Of a DNA stretch of 64,000 nt, positions 1-8,316 are shown piece by piece; position 1 is the stretch's first letter, and every line of letters starts with the position of its first letter. Source of the stretch: Clavibacter michiganensis (lineage in GTDB: Bacteria > Actinomycetota > Actinomycetes > Actinomycetales > Microbacteriaceae); assembly GCF_021216655.1 (NCBI RefSeq), contig NZ_CP080437.1, positions 2,418,001 to 2,482,000 of the forward strand, given 5' to 3'. The position numbers and the translations under genes were made by a program. Under the pieces are notes generated by a model. The model searched no databases, was not told the origin of the DNA, and saw nothing but the letters and a program-made list of their open reading frames with translations.

Positions 1-1056
1 TCGGGCGTCGAGGTGCTCGACTCCCCAGGCCCGGGCGGGCAGGACCCGGTCGCCGACGATGTTGTCGTTGACGAGTTCCCAGTCGGTGAGGATCACACCC
101 TCGAAGCCCAGCTTCTCCCGCAGGAGCCCCGTGAGGATCTGCTTGTTGTAGCCGAAACCGACTTCCTCGATGGGCTCGCCGTCGATCTCGAGTCCGACGG
201 GCATGCCGTAATAGGGCATGATCGCCGCCGTGCCGTTGCGGAGGGCGGCTTCGAAGGGTCGCAGGTGCACCCCGAATGCATCCGCCGGGTAGACCTGCTC
301 ACGCCCGTACGGGAAGTGCGCGTCCTCGCCGTCCTTCTGGGGACCAGCGCCGGGGAAGTGCTTCGTGACGCACGCCACGCTGGTGGCGTCTAGGGCGGGG
401 CCCTGGAACCCCTCGAGGTAAGCGGTGGTGTAGTCCACGGCCAGGTCAGGGTCGGCGCCGAAGGATTGCAGCTGCCGCGTCCATCGCGGTTCGCTCGCAA
501 GGTCGACCTGCGGGTGCAGCGCCATGCTGATGCCCACGGCGCGGTACTCGTCGCGGGCGATCTCCGCGAACTCGCGGACGGTGGCGCTGTCCCGCAGCGC
601 GGCCATGCCGAGCGTGTCGGGCCACTGCGAGAAGGGGCCGGCGGTGAAGGAGGCTCCGACATTGTCGACGAACGCATGCCGCGGATCCGTCGAGATGGTC
701 ACGGGGATGCCGTGCGGTGTCTGCGCGGCAAGGCGCTGCAACGAATTGTTCCACCGCGCGGCTTCGCGGGCGCTGTTGATGCGGTGCACGTTGAAGTGAT
801 TGATGAAGCGCTCTCGAACGACCTCCGTCGTCGGCGACTTGCTGATCGCTCCCGGTTCTTCCAACAGGTCGCCATCCGGCCCGATCTCGATGACGGTGTG
901 GAAGAGCAGGCCGATCTTCTCCTCGAGGCTCAGACGCTGGAGGAGGTCGTCGGTGCGCTCCTGGGCGCTGAGTTCCGGGTCCTCGTAAGGCTCCATGCGG
1001 TCGTTGCCGTCGAAGTGTCGGGAGGCCGCGGTCGTGCGGGCGGAGGTGGTGGTCAT
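1..1056 (-). CDS. GH3 beta-glucosidase, C-terminus cut by window edge
   Basis: The reading frame is open from an ATG at 1056 to the first base of the window, giving 352 residues. The protein starts MTTTSARTTAAS and has no signal peptide. It follows the family 3 glycoside hydrolase barrel. There is an N-terminal 'LSLEEKIGLLF' helix, a 'TKHFPGAG' Lys-His segment near residue 230, and 'ILTDWELV', whose Asp325 fits the catalytic nucleophile. The alpha/beta sandwich and Fn3-like domains would lie beyond the edge. It is the fourth gene of the operon after a binding protein and two permeases, 69 bp behind the second permease. This suggests it hydrolyses the imported glycoside in the cytoplasm. The exact substrate is not readable. 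Confidence 0.9.
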   Translation of the reverse strand, partial: MTTTSARTTAASRHFDGNDRMEPYEDPELSAQERTDDLLQRLSLEEKIGLLFHTVIEIGPDGDLLEEPGAISKSPTTEVVRERFINHFNVHRINSAREAARWNNSLQRLAAQTPHGIPVTISTDPRHAFVDNVGASFTAGPFSQWPDTLGMAALRDSATVREFAEIARDEYRAVGISMALHPQVDLASEPRWTRQLQSFGADPDLAVDYTTAYLEGFQGPALDATSVACVTKHFPGAGPQKDGEDAHFPYGREQVYPADAFGVHLRPFEAALRNGTAAIMPYYGMPVGLEIDGEPIEEVGFGYNKQILTGLLREKLGFEGVILTDWELVNDNIVGDRVLPARAWGVEHLDAR

Positions 1057-1125
1057 GGGGATCCGTTTCGTGCGGTCAGAGCAGCGTCGATGCGGTCTGG
1101 AAGGGGTGGCTGGTCGCTGTGGCGG

Positions 1126-2037
1126 TCAGCCCTTGATCGCGCCTTGCATCACGCCGGCGACGAGCTGCTTGCCGAGGATGAGGAAGAGGACCAGCAGCGG
1201 CACGATCGACACGAGGACGCCCGTCATGATCAACGGGATGTCCTTGAAGAACCCGGTCTGCAGCAGCTGGAGCGCGACCGGCAGGGTGGGGTTCTGCGGT
1301 CCGAGGACGATGGCAGGCCAGAAGTAGTTCGTCCACGCGCCGATGAAGCTGAACAGCCCCAGCATCGACGCGGCAGGACGGACAGCGGGGAGCGCGATCG
1401 ACCAGAACGTGCGGAAGGTGGACGCGCCGTCGATGCGAGCCGCTTCGATCAGCTCGAAGGGCAGCGCCGCCGACAGGTACTGCGTCATCCAGAAGACTCC
1501 GAACGCGGTGACGATCCCGGGCAGGATGACCGCCCAGAGGTTGCCGACGAGTCCCAGTTCGCGCATCACGATGTACAGCGGGACGACGCCGAGCTGAGTG
1601 GGGACGGCAAGGGTCGCCACCACGATCGCAAGCAGAGGAACCTGGCCACGGAAGCGGAGCTTCGCGAAGGCGAAACCGGCGAGGGTGGAGAAGAAGACGA
1701 CGGCCACCGCGGTGACGGCGGAGACGAAGAATGAGTTCCACGCCGCCTTCATCAAGTCGATGTCGGACTGGAAGAGCCTAGTGAGGTTGTTGACGAGTTC
1801 TCCACCTGGGATGGCGGAGGGGATGGGATTCTGCGCGACCTCGGCTGAAGTGTTCGAGGCGAGAAGGAAGGTGTAGTAGAGGGGCAGCACCGAGATGAGG
1901 ATGACAGCACCGAGGACCGCGTAGGTGACCCACTTCGGCTTGTCCCCGGTGGCGCCCTTGTCGCGCCTCTTGGAGGCGGATCTCGCAGCGCCGGGACCGG
2001 CTGTCTGGCGGATGTAGGGGACGGAGGGGGCGGTCAT
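1126..2037 (-). CDS. Carbohydrate ABC transporter permease (MalG type)
   Basis: A 303-residue membrane protein of the binding-protein-dependent transport family. About six membrane helices are visible, the first near residues 39-60 (the VLGAVILISVLPLYY stretch). The ABC-ATPase docking EAA loop reads 'EAARIDGAS' about two thirds along. Its start ATG overlaps the stop of the upstream permease by four bases (ATGA), so the two are translationally coupled. Together they would form the transmembrane channel for the sugar delivered by the lipoprotein encoded at 3191-4468. No ATPase gene lies in this operon. Actinobacterial sugar importers often share one MsiK-type ATPase encoded elsewhere. Confidence 0.93.
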   Translation of the reverse strand: MTAPSVPYIRQTAGPGAARSASKRRDKGATGDKPKWVTYAVLGAVILISVLPLYYTFLLASNTSAEVAQNPIPSAIPGGELVNNLTRLFQSDIDLMKAAWNSFFVSAVTAVAVVFFSTLAGFAFAKLRFRGQVPLLAIVVATLAVPTQLGVVPLYIVMRELGLVGNLWAVILPGIVTAFGVFWMTQYLSAALPFELIEAARIDGASTFRTFWSIALPAVRPAASMLGLFSFIGAWTNYFWPAIVLGPQNPTLPVALQLLQTGFFKDIPLIMTGVLVSIVPLLVLFLILGKQLVAGVMQGAIKG

Positions 2038-3116
2038 GGCGTCCTCTCAAGAACTTCATCGGCCGAGACGTTCAGGCTGGTGTTGACGATGGGGGTGCTG
2101 CTGGCGGGGACCTGGTCGACTCGCGACTTCCGGCGGGTCTTCCGTGACACGGGGGTCGCGTCGCCGGACGCGATGCGACGCGAGAGCCAATTGCTGACCA
2201 GCGCGAAGATCACGATGAGGAGGAACAGCAGCCAGGCGACGGCGGCTGCACGGCCGAGCCTCTGCTGATTCCAACCGAGTTCGTAGAGGTAGAGGGTGAT
2301 GGTCTTCCACTGTCCGGAGTTGCCGCCGAGGCCTTGAGCGTCGTAGAGACGCGGTTCGTCGAAGATCTGGAGACCGCCGATGGTGGACGTGATGGTGACG
2401 AAGATGATGGTCGGGCGTACGGAGGGGACCGTGATCGAGACGAACTGCCGGAACCGTCCGGCACCGTCGATGATCGCCGCCTCGTACAGCTCGCGCGGAA
2501 TGGCCTGCATCGCCGCGAGTAGGACAAGCGTGTTGAACCCGGTCCAGCGGAAGTTCACCATCGTGGCGATCGCGACGTGGGCGGGGAGGCTGTCCCGATG
2601 CCAGCCGATCGCGTCCGCGCCCACGAGCTCGAGGACGGCGTTGACGAGTCCTGACTGGTCGGCGAAGAGGCGGGAGAAGATGAGGGTGACGGCGACCGGG
2701 GCGACGACGTACGGGAGCAGCACACCCATGCGCCAGAACGTCTTGGCGCGGATGTTGGCGTTGAGGACGCTCGCGAGGACCAGGGCGATGGCGATCTGCG
2801 GGACGGTGGACAGCACGAAGATGCTGAGCGTGTTGCCGAGAGAGACCCAGAACACGGGGCGGCTGAGGACGAACGTGAAGTTGCCCAAGCCGACGAAGTC
2901 GCCCTGCCCACTGATCAGGTCCCAGTCGTGGAGCGAGACATAGGCGGTGTAGAGGAGGGGGAAGAGTCCGACGATCGCGAACACGATGAAGAAAGGGGCG
3001 ATGTAGGCATAAGGGGAGGCCTTGTAGTCCCAGCGACCGAGCCGCTCTTTCCAGGGGGAGATCGGCGGTGGAGCGCTCCGGGCGCGGTGGGCCGCGTTCG
3101 CGACAGGGTCGGACAT
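2034..3116 (-). CDS. Carbohydrate ABC transporter permease (MalF type)
   Basis: A 360-residue inner-membrane permease with a hydrophilic N-terminal tail, a first membrane helix around residues 38-60 (IAPFFIVFAIVGLFPLLYT), and the EAA docking loop 'EAAIIDGAG'. The C-terminus is a long basic tail rich in Arg, Lys and Ser. It pairs with the MalG-type permease that overlaps its stop codon. It lies 74 bp behind the binding-protein gene, with a perfect hairpin in the gap. Family and operon order support import of a mono- or oligosaccharide. The neighbouring GH3 and GH1 enzymes point to a beta-glucoside, which is inference. Confidence 0.93.
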   Translation of the reverse strand: MSDPVANAAHRARSAPPPISPWKERLGRWDYKASPYAYIAPFFIVFAIVGLFPLLYTAYVSLHDWDLISGQGDFVGLGNFTFVLSRPVFWVSLGNTLSIFVLSTVPQIAIALVLASVLNANIRAKTFWRMGVLLPYVVAPVAVTLIFSRLFADQSGLVNAVLELVGADAIGWHRDSLPAHVAIATMVNFRWTGFNTLVLLAAMQAIPRELYEAAIIDGAGRFRQFVSITVPSVRPTIIFVTITSTIGGLQIFDEPRLYDAQGLGGNSGQWKTITLYLYELGWNQQRLGRAAAVAWLLFLLIVIFALVSNWLSRRIASGDATPVSRKTRRKSRVDQVPASSTPIVNTSLNVSADEVLERTP

Positions 3117-3135
3117 GGATTTCTCTCTCTTTCGC

Positions 3136-3173
3136 GGCGAGGGGTGCGCGCCGATCCGCGCGCACCCCTCGCC
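3136..3173 (-). promoter_or_regulatory. Intercistronic hairpin between binding protein and permease
   Basis: A perfect 15-bp inverted repeat: the left arm at 3136-3150 (GGCGAGGGGTGCGCG) pairs with 3159-3173 across an 8-nt loop. It sits between the binding-protein stop and the first permease start. There is no T-run, so it is more likely an mRNA-stabilising or partial-termination element that keeps the binding protein in excess than a full terminator. That reading comes from the known behaviour of malE-malF type operons. A similar element lies at 39804-39835 in the second importer. Confidence 0.75.
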
Positions 3174-3190
3174 TACGGGGATGTCAGGGC

Positions 3191-4468
3191 TTATTCGAGG
3201 TTGCCCAGTTCATCCAGGAACATGTCCCAGGACTCCTGCGCATTCTGGGTCTTGTCGACGGAGACGCGGTTGATCGCCTTGTTGAAGGCGTCCGTGATCG
3301 CGAAGTAGTTGTCGCCCTTGTAGGGGATCTCCTTGACCGCGGCCGAGCGGTCGGTGAGGATCTGGCCGACGGGTGCGTTGTTGAAGAACTCGTTCGTGAC
3401 CTGCTGGAGCTCCTCGCTGTTCTGCGCCTCCACCTGGCTGGGGAAGTTGCCGGTGGACTCGAAGGCCTTCAGCTGCTGCTCCGGGGCGGTCAGCCACTCG
3501 GCGAGGGCCTGAGCCTCCTCCGGGTGCTCCGACTGCGTCGGCACGGTGAGGTAGGAGCCGCCGCTGTTGCCGCCGCCGCCGGGGAAGACGTCCGCGACGT
3601 CCCAACCGGTCACGCCGGCTGCATTGCCCTCGATGACACCGAGCATCCACGAGGGAGACAGCATGACGGCGAAGCCGTCGTTCTGGAAGGAGCTGTTCCA
3701 GTCCTCGGTCCAGCGCGCGAGGTGCGCCGACAGGTCGTCGTGCTTCATGGTCGTGTCGTAGATCTTCTTCAGCTCCGGGTTGGTGCCGGCGATGATGTCA
3801 CCGTTTTCGGGGTCCTCCCACAGCACCTCGTACTGGTCGCCCCAGCTGGTCGCGACCGACGCCGAGGCGTCGTAGAAGGGCACTCCGGTGTTCGCGGCCT
3901 TGAACTTCTCGCCGACTGCGAAGAAGTCGTCCCACGTAGCGTCATCTCCTCCGAAGAGCTCGGCGACCGACTCACGGTCGCTGGGCAGTCCTGCGGCCTC
4001 GAAGAGGTCGGCACGGTAGGTGATGGAGGACGGGCCGATGTCGGTGGCGTAGCCGAGGAGCTTGCCATCGGCAGACGTGGCGAGGTCCACGTTCCACTGG
4101 TTCCAGCGGCCCTCGACGTCGGGAGAGGAGAGGTCTACGAAGTTGTCGGGGTTCTCGAGCACCTGCGGCAGCCAGCTGTTGTCCACGCCGACGATGTCGG
4201 AGAGTCCGGACCCGGCGCCGAGGGAAGTCTGGAACTTCTCCTTTGCTTCGTCGCTGGTGGCGAACTTGTTCTGCTCGATGGTGATGTCGGGGTTGAGTTG
4301 CTGGTACTCCTCGATCAGGTCGTCGTATCCCCACTCGCTGAAGGTGGAGATCGACAGGGTCACCTCGCCGTCCGCGCTCGAGTCACTCGATCCACTGGCC
4401 GAGCAGCCAGCGAGGAGGACGAGCGGGGCTGCGGCAAGCAGCACCAGGGCCTTCGGGATTGATCGCAT
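3191..4468 (-). CDS. Extracellular sugar-binding lipoprotein of ABC importer
   Basis: A 425-residue solute-binding protein of the carbohydrate (family 1) type. I chose the ATG at 4468 because AAAGGAG lies six bases upstream and it begins directly with a lipoprotein signal. The lipobox is LLAGC and Cys22 would carry the lipid anchor. A Ser/Asp-rich linker follows, then the two-lobe fold starting 'EVTLSISTFSEWGYDD'. It heads the operon binding protein-permease-permease-GH3 and would capture sugar at the cell surface. Its promoter lies in the 221-bp region shared with the divergent TetR-family gene. Confidence 0.93.
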   Translation of the reverse strand: MRSIPKALVLLAAAPLVLLAGCSASGSSDSSADGEVTLSISTFSEWGYDDLIEEYQQLNPDITIEQNKFATSDEAKEKFQTSLGAGSGLSDIVGVDNSWLPQVLENPDNFVDLSSPDVEGRWNQWNVDLATSADGKLLGYATDIGPSSITYRADLFEAAGLPSDRESVAELFGGDDATWDDFFAVGEKFKAANTGVPFYDASASVATSWGDQYEVLWEDPENGDIIAGTNPELKKIYDTTMKHDDLSAHLARWTEDWNSSFQNDGFAVMLSPSWMLGVIEGNAAGVTGWDVADVFPGGGGNSGGSYLTVPTQSEHPEEAQALAEWLTAPEQQLKAFESTGNFPSQVEAQNSEELQQVTNEFFNNAPVGQILTDRSAAVKEIPYKGDNYFAITDAFNKAINRVSVDKTQNAQESWDMFLDELGNLE

Positions 4469-4689
4469 TACTACTCCTTTGTGTGTGCGAGGGTCACGCC
4501 GCTCGGGGCTGGGCCGGCGAGGCGATCGTGTCCACGGGTCCGCTGTGGCGGTGGACACCCTTCGATCGCTTACGACCATCCAGCGATGGAGGCCGCCGTT
4601 CGGTGGTGACGGAGTCGAGTATGCGCCCTAACCTAGTCGCATGACAAGGTTTCGGGGAAATCTTCTCGACGCGGGTTATCGTGGGGCAC
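4469..4689. promoter_or_regulatory. Divergent promoter region with inverted repeat
   Basis: This intergenic stretch separates the importer operon (leftward) from the TetR regulator (rightward). It contains an 8-bp inverted repeat, GTGTCCAC at 4528-4535 and GTGGACAC at 4551-4558, 15 bp apart. Flanking GATCG/CGATC sequences make the symmetry longer but imperfect. A TetR dimer site here would fit, but the spacer is wide for one TetR dimer, so the assignment is tentative. Confidence 0.4.
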
Positions 4690-5436
4690 ATGCCCACCAG
4701 TCCTAGAACGCGCGGACCGTACCGCAAGGGTGTGGAGCGCCGCCGCGAGATCGTCGCGGCGGCGGCTCAGCTGTTCAGCGAATCCGGGTACACGCACGCT
4801 TCCATGCGCGAGCTTGCAAAGCGTGTCGGGCTGTCCCAGGCGCTGCTGCTGCACTACTTCTCAGACAAGGAGGACCTGCTCGTCGAGGTGCTGAACCTCC
4901 GCGACGCGTCGGTCGCCGAGTACCTCGCCGACATCGCCGACAGCGACATCGCGACGCGCTCTCGGAAGGTCGCTCGCCACGCGGCGGAGCACGAGGGCCT
5001 GACATCGCTGTACATCGCTCTGTCTGCCGAAGCCATCGACCCGGAGCACCCTGCGCACGAGTACTTCGCCGACCACTACCGGTCTGCGCAAGAGCAGACA
5101 CGGGAGCCCGGCGCTGACGCGGGCGTCGTACCCGCGGGCGTAAGCCCTGAGTTGGTGACGGCGTTGGGCATCGCGGTTATGGACGGGCTGCAGGTGCAGC
5201 GTCAGTACCGTCCCGATGTGGATCCGGTCGCTGCCGTGGACGCGTTCTGGGAACTCGTCGCCGCCGCTCGATCCTGGTGGTCACTCACGGCGCAGGACCC
5301 GGAGATCGCTGCAGGAGCAGCACCCGTGCCGCTCATCACTGAGCATGCCGAGGTCGATGCGAGCGCTCAGGGTGGTACTGAGGATGCTGTCCTCCAAGGT
5401 GCTCCCGGTCCCGACGGCGCCACTTCGCCCTCCTAA
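4690..5436 (+). CDS. TetR family transcriptional regulator
   Basis: The protein has 248 residues from the ATG at 4690; a GTG at 4681 in the same frame is an alternative start. The N-terminal TetR helix-turn-helix covers about residues 20-65, with 'IVAAAAQLFSESGY' followed by 'MRELAKRVGLSQALLLHYF'. The C-terminal domain is of the type that binds an effector, and a Ser/Ala/Gly-rich tail follows. It is transcribed away from the sugar importer operon and probably controls it by binding in the shared 221-bp region. The ligand is unknown. Given the neighbours, a sugar or glycoside is a reasonable guess only. Confidence 0.88.
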   Translation: MPTSPRTRGPYRKGVERRREIVAAAAQLFSESGYTHASMRELAKRVGLSQALLLHYFSDKEDLLVEVLNLRDASVAEYLADIADSDIATRSRKVARHAAEHEGLTSLYIALSAEAIDPEHPAHEYFADHYRSAQEQTREPGADAGVVPAGVSPELVTALGIAVMDGLQVQRQYRPDVDPVAAVDAFWELVAAARSWWSLTAQDPEIAAGAAPVPLITEHAEVDASAQGGTEDAVLQGAPGPDGATSPS

Positions 5437-5524
5437 GCGCGGTGTCGGGAAGCGATCGTGAGGAGATCCGCGTGCCTGACGACCTATGCGCGAACGGCTG
5501 GACGGTTGCGTGGATCGAGGTCCA

Positions 5525-6970
5525 TCACGCGCTGAGGTCCACGGTCGCAAGCGCTGGCACCGTGCGTGTGCTGCATGCTTCGGCGAACCAATGGGCGCTC
5601 AGCTTCGGGGTGCGGTGAAAGCTCTCGTAGTCGACGCGGATGATGCCGAAGCGAGGTCCGTATCCGGCGGCCCACTCGAAGTTGTCTAGCAGTGACCAGA
5701 CGAGGTAGCCGTCCACGTTCGCGCCTCGGTCGCGGGCGCGCAGCGTGGCGGTGAGGTGGTCGATGAGGTACTGCGTGCGGTGTCGATCGAGGACCGCGGG
5801 CTGCCCGTCGACCTCGGTGAGGACGTCGTCGAAGGCGGCGCCGTTCTCCATCACCATGATGGGGAGGCTGGGCCATCGGGCGGAGAGGGCGACTAGGTGG
5901 TCCTCCAGTCCCCACGGCTCGACGGTCCACCCCATCGCCGTGCTGTCGAAGCCTTCGGGACGGAAGAGCTCCACGCGTTCTGAACCGGGGAACTCGGTCC
6001 CGCCCATGAGCTCCGTCGTCGGGTCGTAGTCCGGCCGGCGGCGGATGTGCATGATCTCGTAGTAGTTCACGCCGAGGAGGTCGATCGGCTGGTTGCAGAT
6101 CTGCTCGTCGCCGGGCTGGAGGAAGTGCCAGTCGGTGAACGCCTTGGTGTCCTCGAGCAGATCTGCGGGGTACGCGCCATCGAGCACAGGTCCGGTGAAC
6201 ACGCGATTGGCGATGGCGTCGAACAGGCGGGCTGCTTCGGCATCGGCCGGGGACTCGGGCTCCACGCGGAAGATGTTGAGGACGATCGAGACCTTCGCGT
6301 CGTCCTTGGTGATCGTGCGCCGGAGGGCGCGCACGGCGAGTCCGTGAGCGAGGTTGAGGTGGTGAGCGGCCTTCAGGGCGGCCTCGTGGCTCTTCACTCC
6401 CGGCGCGAAGACGCCATGGCCGTAGCCGGCGAACGAGTTGTTCCAAGGTTCGTTGTGCGTGGACCAGATCGCCACGCGGTCGCCCAGTGCCGCACCGACG
6501 ATCTCCGCGTAGCGTTCGAATGCGTAGGCCGTCTCGCGTCCTCGCCAGCCGCCGTACTTGTCCTCGAGCATCTGGGGGAGATCCCAGTGGTTCAACGTCA
6601 CGACGGGTCGGATTCCGCGAGCGAGCAGGCCGTCGACGAGGGTGGAGTAGAACGCGAGGCCGGCGCCGTTCACGGCCCCTTCGCCCTCGGGCATTACTCG
6701 GGACCACGAGATCGAGAACCGGTACGCGTCCAGGTGCAAAGAGGCCATGAGGTCGAGGTCGGTCGTCACGTTGTCGTAGTGTCCAGCGGCGGTGTCGCCT
6801 GTGGCCCCCTCGGCGGTAGCACCGGGCGTATGGCTGAACGTGTCCCAGATCGAAGGCCCTCGACCGTCCTTCGATGCCGCGCCCTCGATCTGATACGCCG
6901 CGGTAGCGGCTCCCAGGGTGAACTCCTCGGGGATGGACAGGTCGCTCGATGCGAACGCGGGATGACTCAT
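5525..6970 (-). CDS. GH1 beta-glucosidase
   Basis: A 481-residue family 1 glycosidase with no signal peptide, therefore cytoplasmic. The start ATG at 6970 is preceded by GGAG; in-frame upstream codons lead to a tail unlike the family. The protein starts with the usual 'FTLGAATAAYQIEG' strand. The acid/base Glu174 lies in 'THNEPW' and the nucleophile Glu375 in 'MVMENG'. 'WSLLDNFEWAAGYGPRFG' near the C-terminus is the family signature for aglycone-side binding. It faces a LacI-type gene and would split beta-glucosides, perhaps those imported by the adjacent ABC system. Its end converges with the TetR gene 88 bp away. Confidence 0.94.
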   Translation of the reverse strand: MSHPAFASSDLSIPEEFTLGAATAAYQIEGAASKDGRGPSIWDTFSHTPGATAEGATGDTAAGHYDNVTTDLDLMASLHLDAYRFSISWSRVMPEGEGAVNGAGLAFYSTLVDGLLARGIRPVVTLNHWDLPQMLEDKYGGWRGRETAYAFERYAEIVGAALGDRVAIWSTHNEPWNNSFAGYGHGVFAPGVKSHEAALKAAHHLNLAHGLAVRALRRTITKDDAKVSIVLNIFRVEPESPADAEAARLFDAIANRVFTGPVLDGAYPADLLEDTKAFTDWHFLQPGDEQICNQPIDLLGVNYYEIMHIRRRPDYDPTTELMGGTEFPGSERVELFRPEGFDSTAMGWTVEPWGLEDHLVALSARWPSLPIMVMENGAAFDDVLTEVDGQPAVLDRHRTQYLIDHLTATLRARDRGANVDGYLVWSLLDNFEWAAGYGPRFGIIRVDYESFHRTPKLSAHWFAEACSTRTVPALATVDLSA

Positions 6971-7097
6971 CAGCTGACTCCGGATTGGGTGGTCGTCGAT
7001 ACCGGGCTGCGGGCGGCTCTTCCTGCATTCCACGGTGATCTCGGCACGCGAGAACCGGATCCAACCTAGGACGCGACCGCCCACGAGCGCCCCTGGT

Positions 7098-7112
7098 CCG
7101 AAAGTCTTTCGG
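7098..7112. promoter_or_regulatory. Palindromic operator candidate CCGAAAG-T-CTTTCGG
   Basis: A perfect 15-bp palindrome (7-bp arms, one central base) lies between the divergent GH1 gene and the LacI gene. Half-sites recur downstream, with TTCGAAAG near 7136-7143 and CTTTCGA at 7171-7177. The motif resembles CGAAA/TTTCG operators reported, from memory, for LacI-type repressors of xylan genes in streptomycetes. A related CGAAA-N3-TTTCG site lies upstream of tomA at 10117. Confidence 0.6.
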
Positions 7113-7189
7113 GCCTATCTCCCGCTAGGTGCAACGCTTCGAAAGCCCATCCGCGACGCGTGTTGCGCAACTTTCGAGGCGTATAGCCT

Positions 7190-8224
7190 GTGAGCATGGA
7201 GGCACAGACCGCAGGACGCGCTCCGACATTGCGGGACATCGCGCGGATCGCGGGGGTGTCTGTTCCGACGGTGTCGAAGGTCCTCAATGGCCGAGGCGAT
7301 GTATCGGCTGAGACGCGTGAGCGTGTGCAGGAGGCGACGGCGCGGGTCGGATATCGACGCATGCCCTCCGCGGCCGTCGACGCGCTCATCGCGGAGCAGC
7401 TGGTCGACCTCGTCCTTCCCGCGGTAGGTGATTCCTGGGCGAGCGCGCTGATCGGCGGTGTCGAGCGCGTCGCCGCGCAGAATTCTCTCGATCTGGTCAT
7501 CATCATGGTCCGCGCAGGCGAATCGCAGGGCCGGTCATGGGTGGAGCGGCTCGTCGACCATCGATCGCGTGGCGCACTGATCGCGGTTGTGCAGCCAACC
7601 GCCTCCGAACGACGACTCCTCGAGCGGGCACGGATTCCCTTCGTGCTCATCGACCCTGCCGGTACCCCTGAGCGCGCTGCCCCGAGTGTCGGAGCATCGA
7701 ACTGGGCAGGAGGGGCCGATGCCGCGAGCTTCCTTCTCGATCGTGGACACACCTCCTTCGCGGTGGTTGCCGGAGACCCTCATTCGCTGAACTGCCGCGA
7801 GCGGGCAGGAGGGTTCTTGTCCCGAATCCGCGAACTTCTGCCCGATTCGAGGCCCACTGTGCTGTACGGCGGATGGCTGATGGAGACGACAGCTCAGGTG
7901 GTAGCGGAGCTCTTGGGGTCACCCTCCCGACCCACCGCCGTCTTCGCGTGCAACGACAACATGGCGCTCGGTGTGTACGCAGCCGCCCATGCCCTCGAGC
8001 TGCGCATACCCGAACAGCTGAGCGTCATCGGATTCGATGATCTGGTGGAGGCTCGACTGGCATCGCCGCCGCTCACCACCGTCCGGCAACCCGTTCCAGA
8101 GATCGGCGCCGCCGCGCTGCGCAGCCTGCTGGATCTCCGAGGGGGGTATCCGGTGGCCCGTCGACTCGAGCTCGCCACCGAGCTCATCGCCCGAGACTCG
8201 GTGTCCTCGCCTCCACGAGCATGA
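7190..8224 (+). CDS. LacI family transcriptional regulator
   Basis: A 344-residue regulator from the GTG at 7190, with GAGG ten bases upstream; an ATG at 7196 is an alternative. The LacI helix-turn-helix is clear: 'TLRDIARIAGVSVPTVSKVLNGRG', with hinge helix residues up to about 65. A periplasmic-binding-protein-like sugar sensor domain follows, including 'FACNDNMALGVYAA' and 'SVIGFDDL'. It is divergent from the GH1 gene and converges on tomA. A perfect CGAAAG/CTTTCG palindrome sits just upstream. It probably represses itself and GH1, and possibly tomA, which has a similar upstream motif. Confidence 0.93.
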   Translation: MSMEAQTAGRAPTLRDIARIAGVSVPTVSKVLNGRGDVSAETRERVQEATARVGYRRMPSAAVDALIAEQLVDLVLPAVGDSWASALIGGVERVAAQNSLDLVIIMVRAGESQGRSWVERLVDHRSRGALIAVVQPTASERRLLERARIPFVLIDPAGTPERAAPSVGASNWAGGADAASFLLDRGHTSFAVVAGDPHSLNCRERAGGFLSRIRELLPDSRPTVLYGGWLMETTAQVVAELLGSPSRPTAVFACNDNMALGVYAAAHALELRIPEQLSVIGFDDLVEARLASPPLTTVRQPVPEIGAAALRSLLDLRGGYPVARRLELATELIARDSVSSPPRA

Positions 8225-8254
8225 TCTCCGCGAAGCGTGGGCATGGTGACGAGG

Positions 8255-8286
8255 AACCGCCCGATGACGGGAGTCACCAGGCGGTT
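8255..8286. terminator. Bidirectional hairpin between lacI-type gene and tomA
   Basis: AACCGCC at 8255-8261 pairs with GGCGGTT at 8280-8286, and an inner stem TGAC/GTCA (8265-8268 with 8273-8276) stacks above a small internal loop. It lies between two convergent genes and can act for both directions. Confidence 0.7.
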
Positions 8287-8316
8287 TCTCGAGGGGGAGG
8301 AGCCACGCGTCGACAG

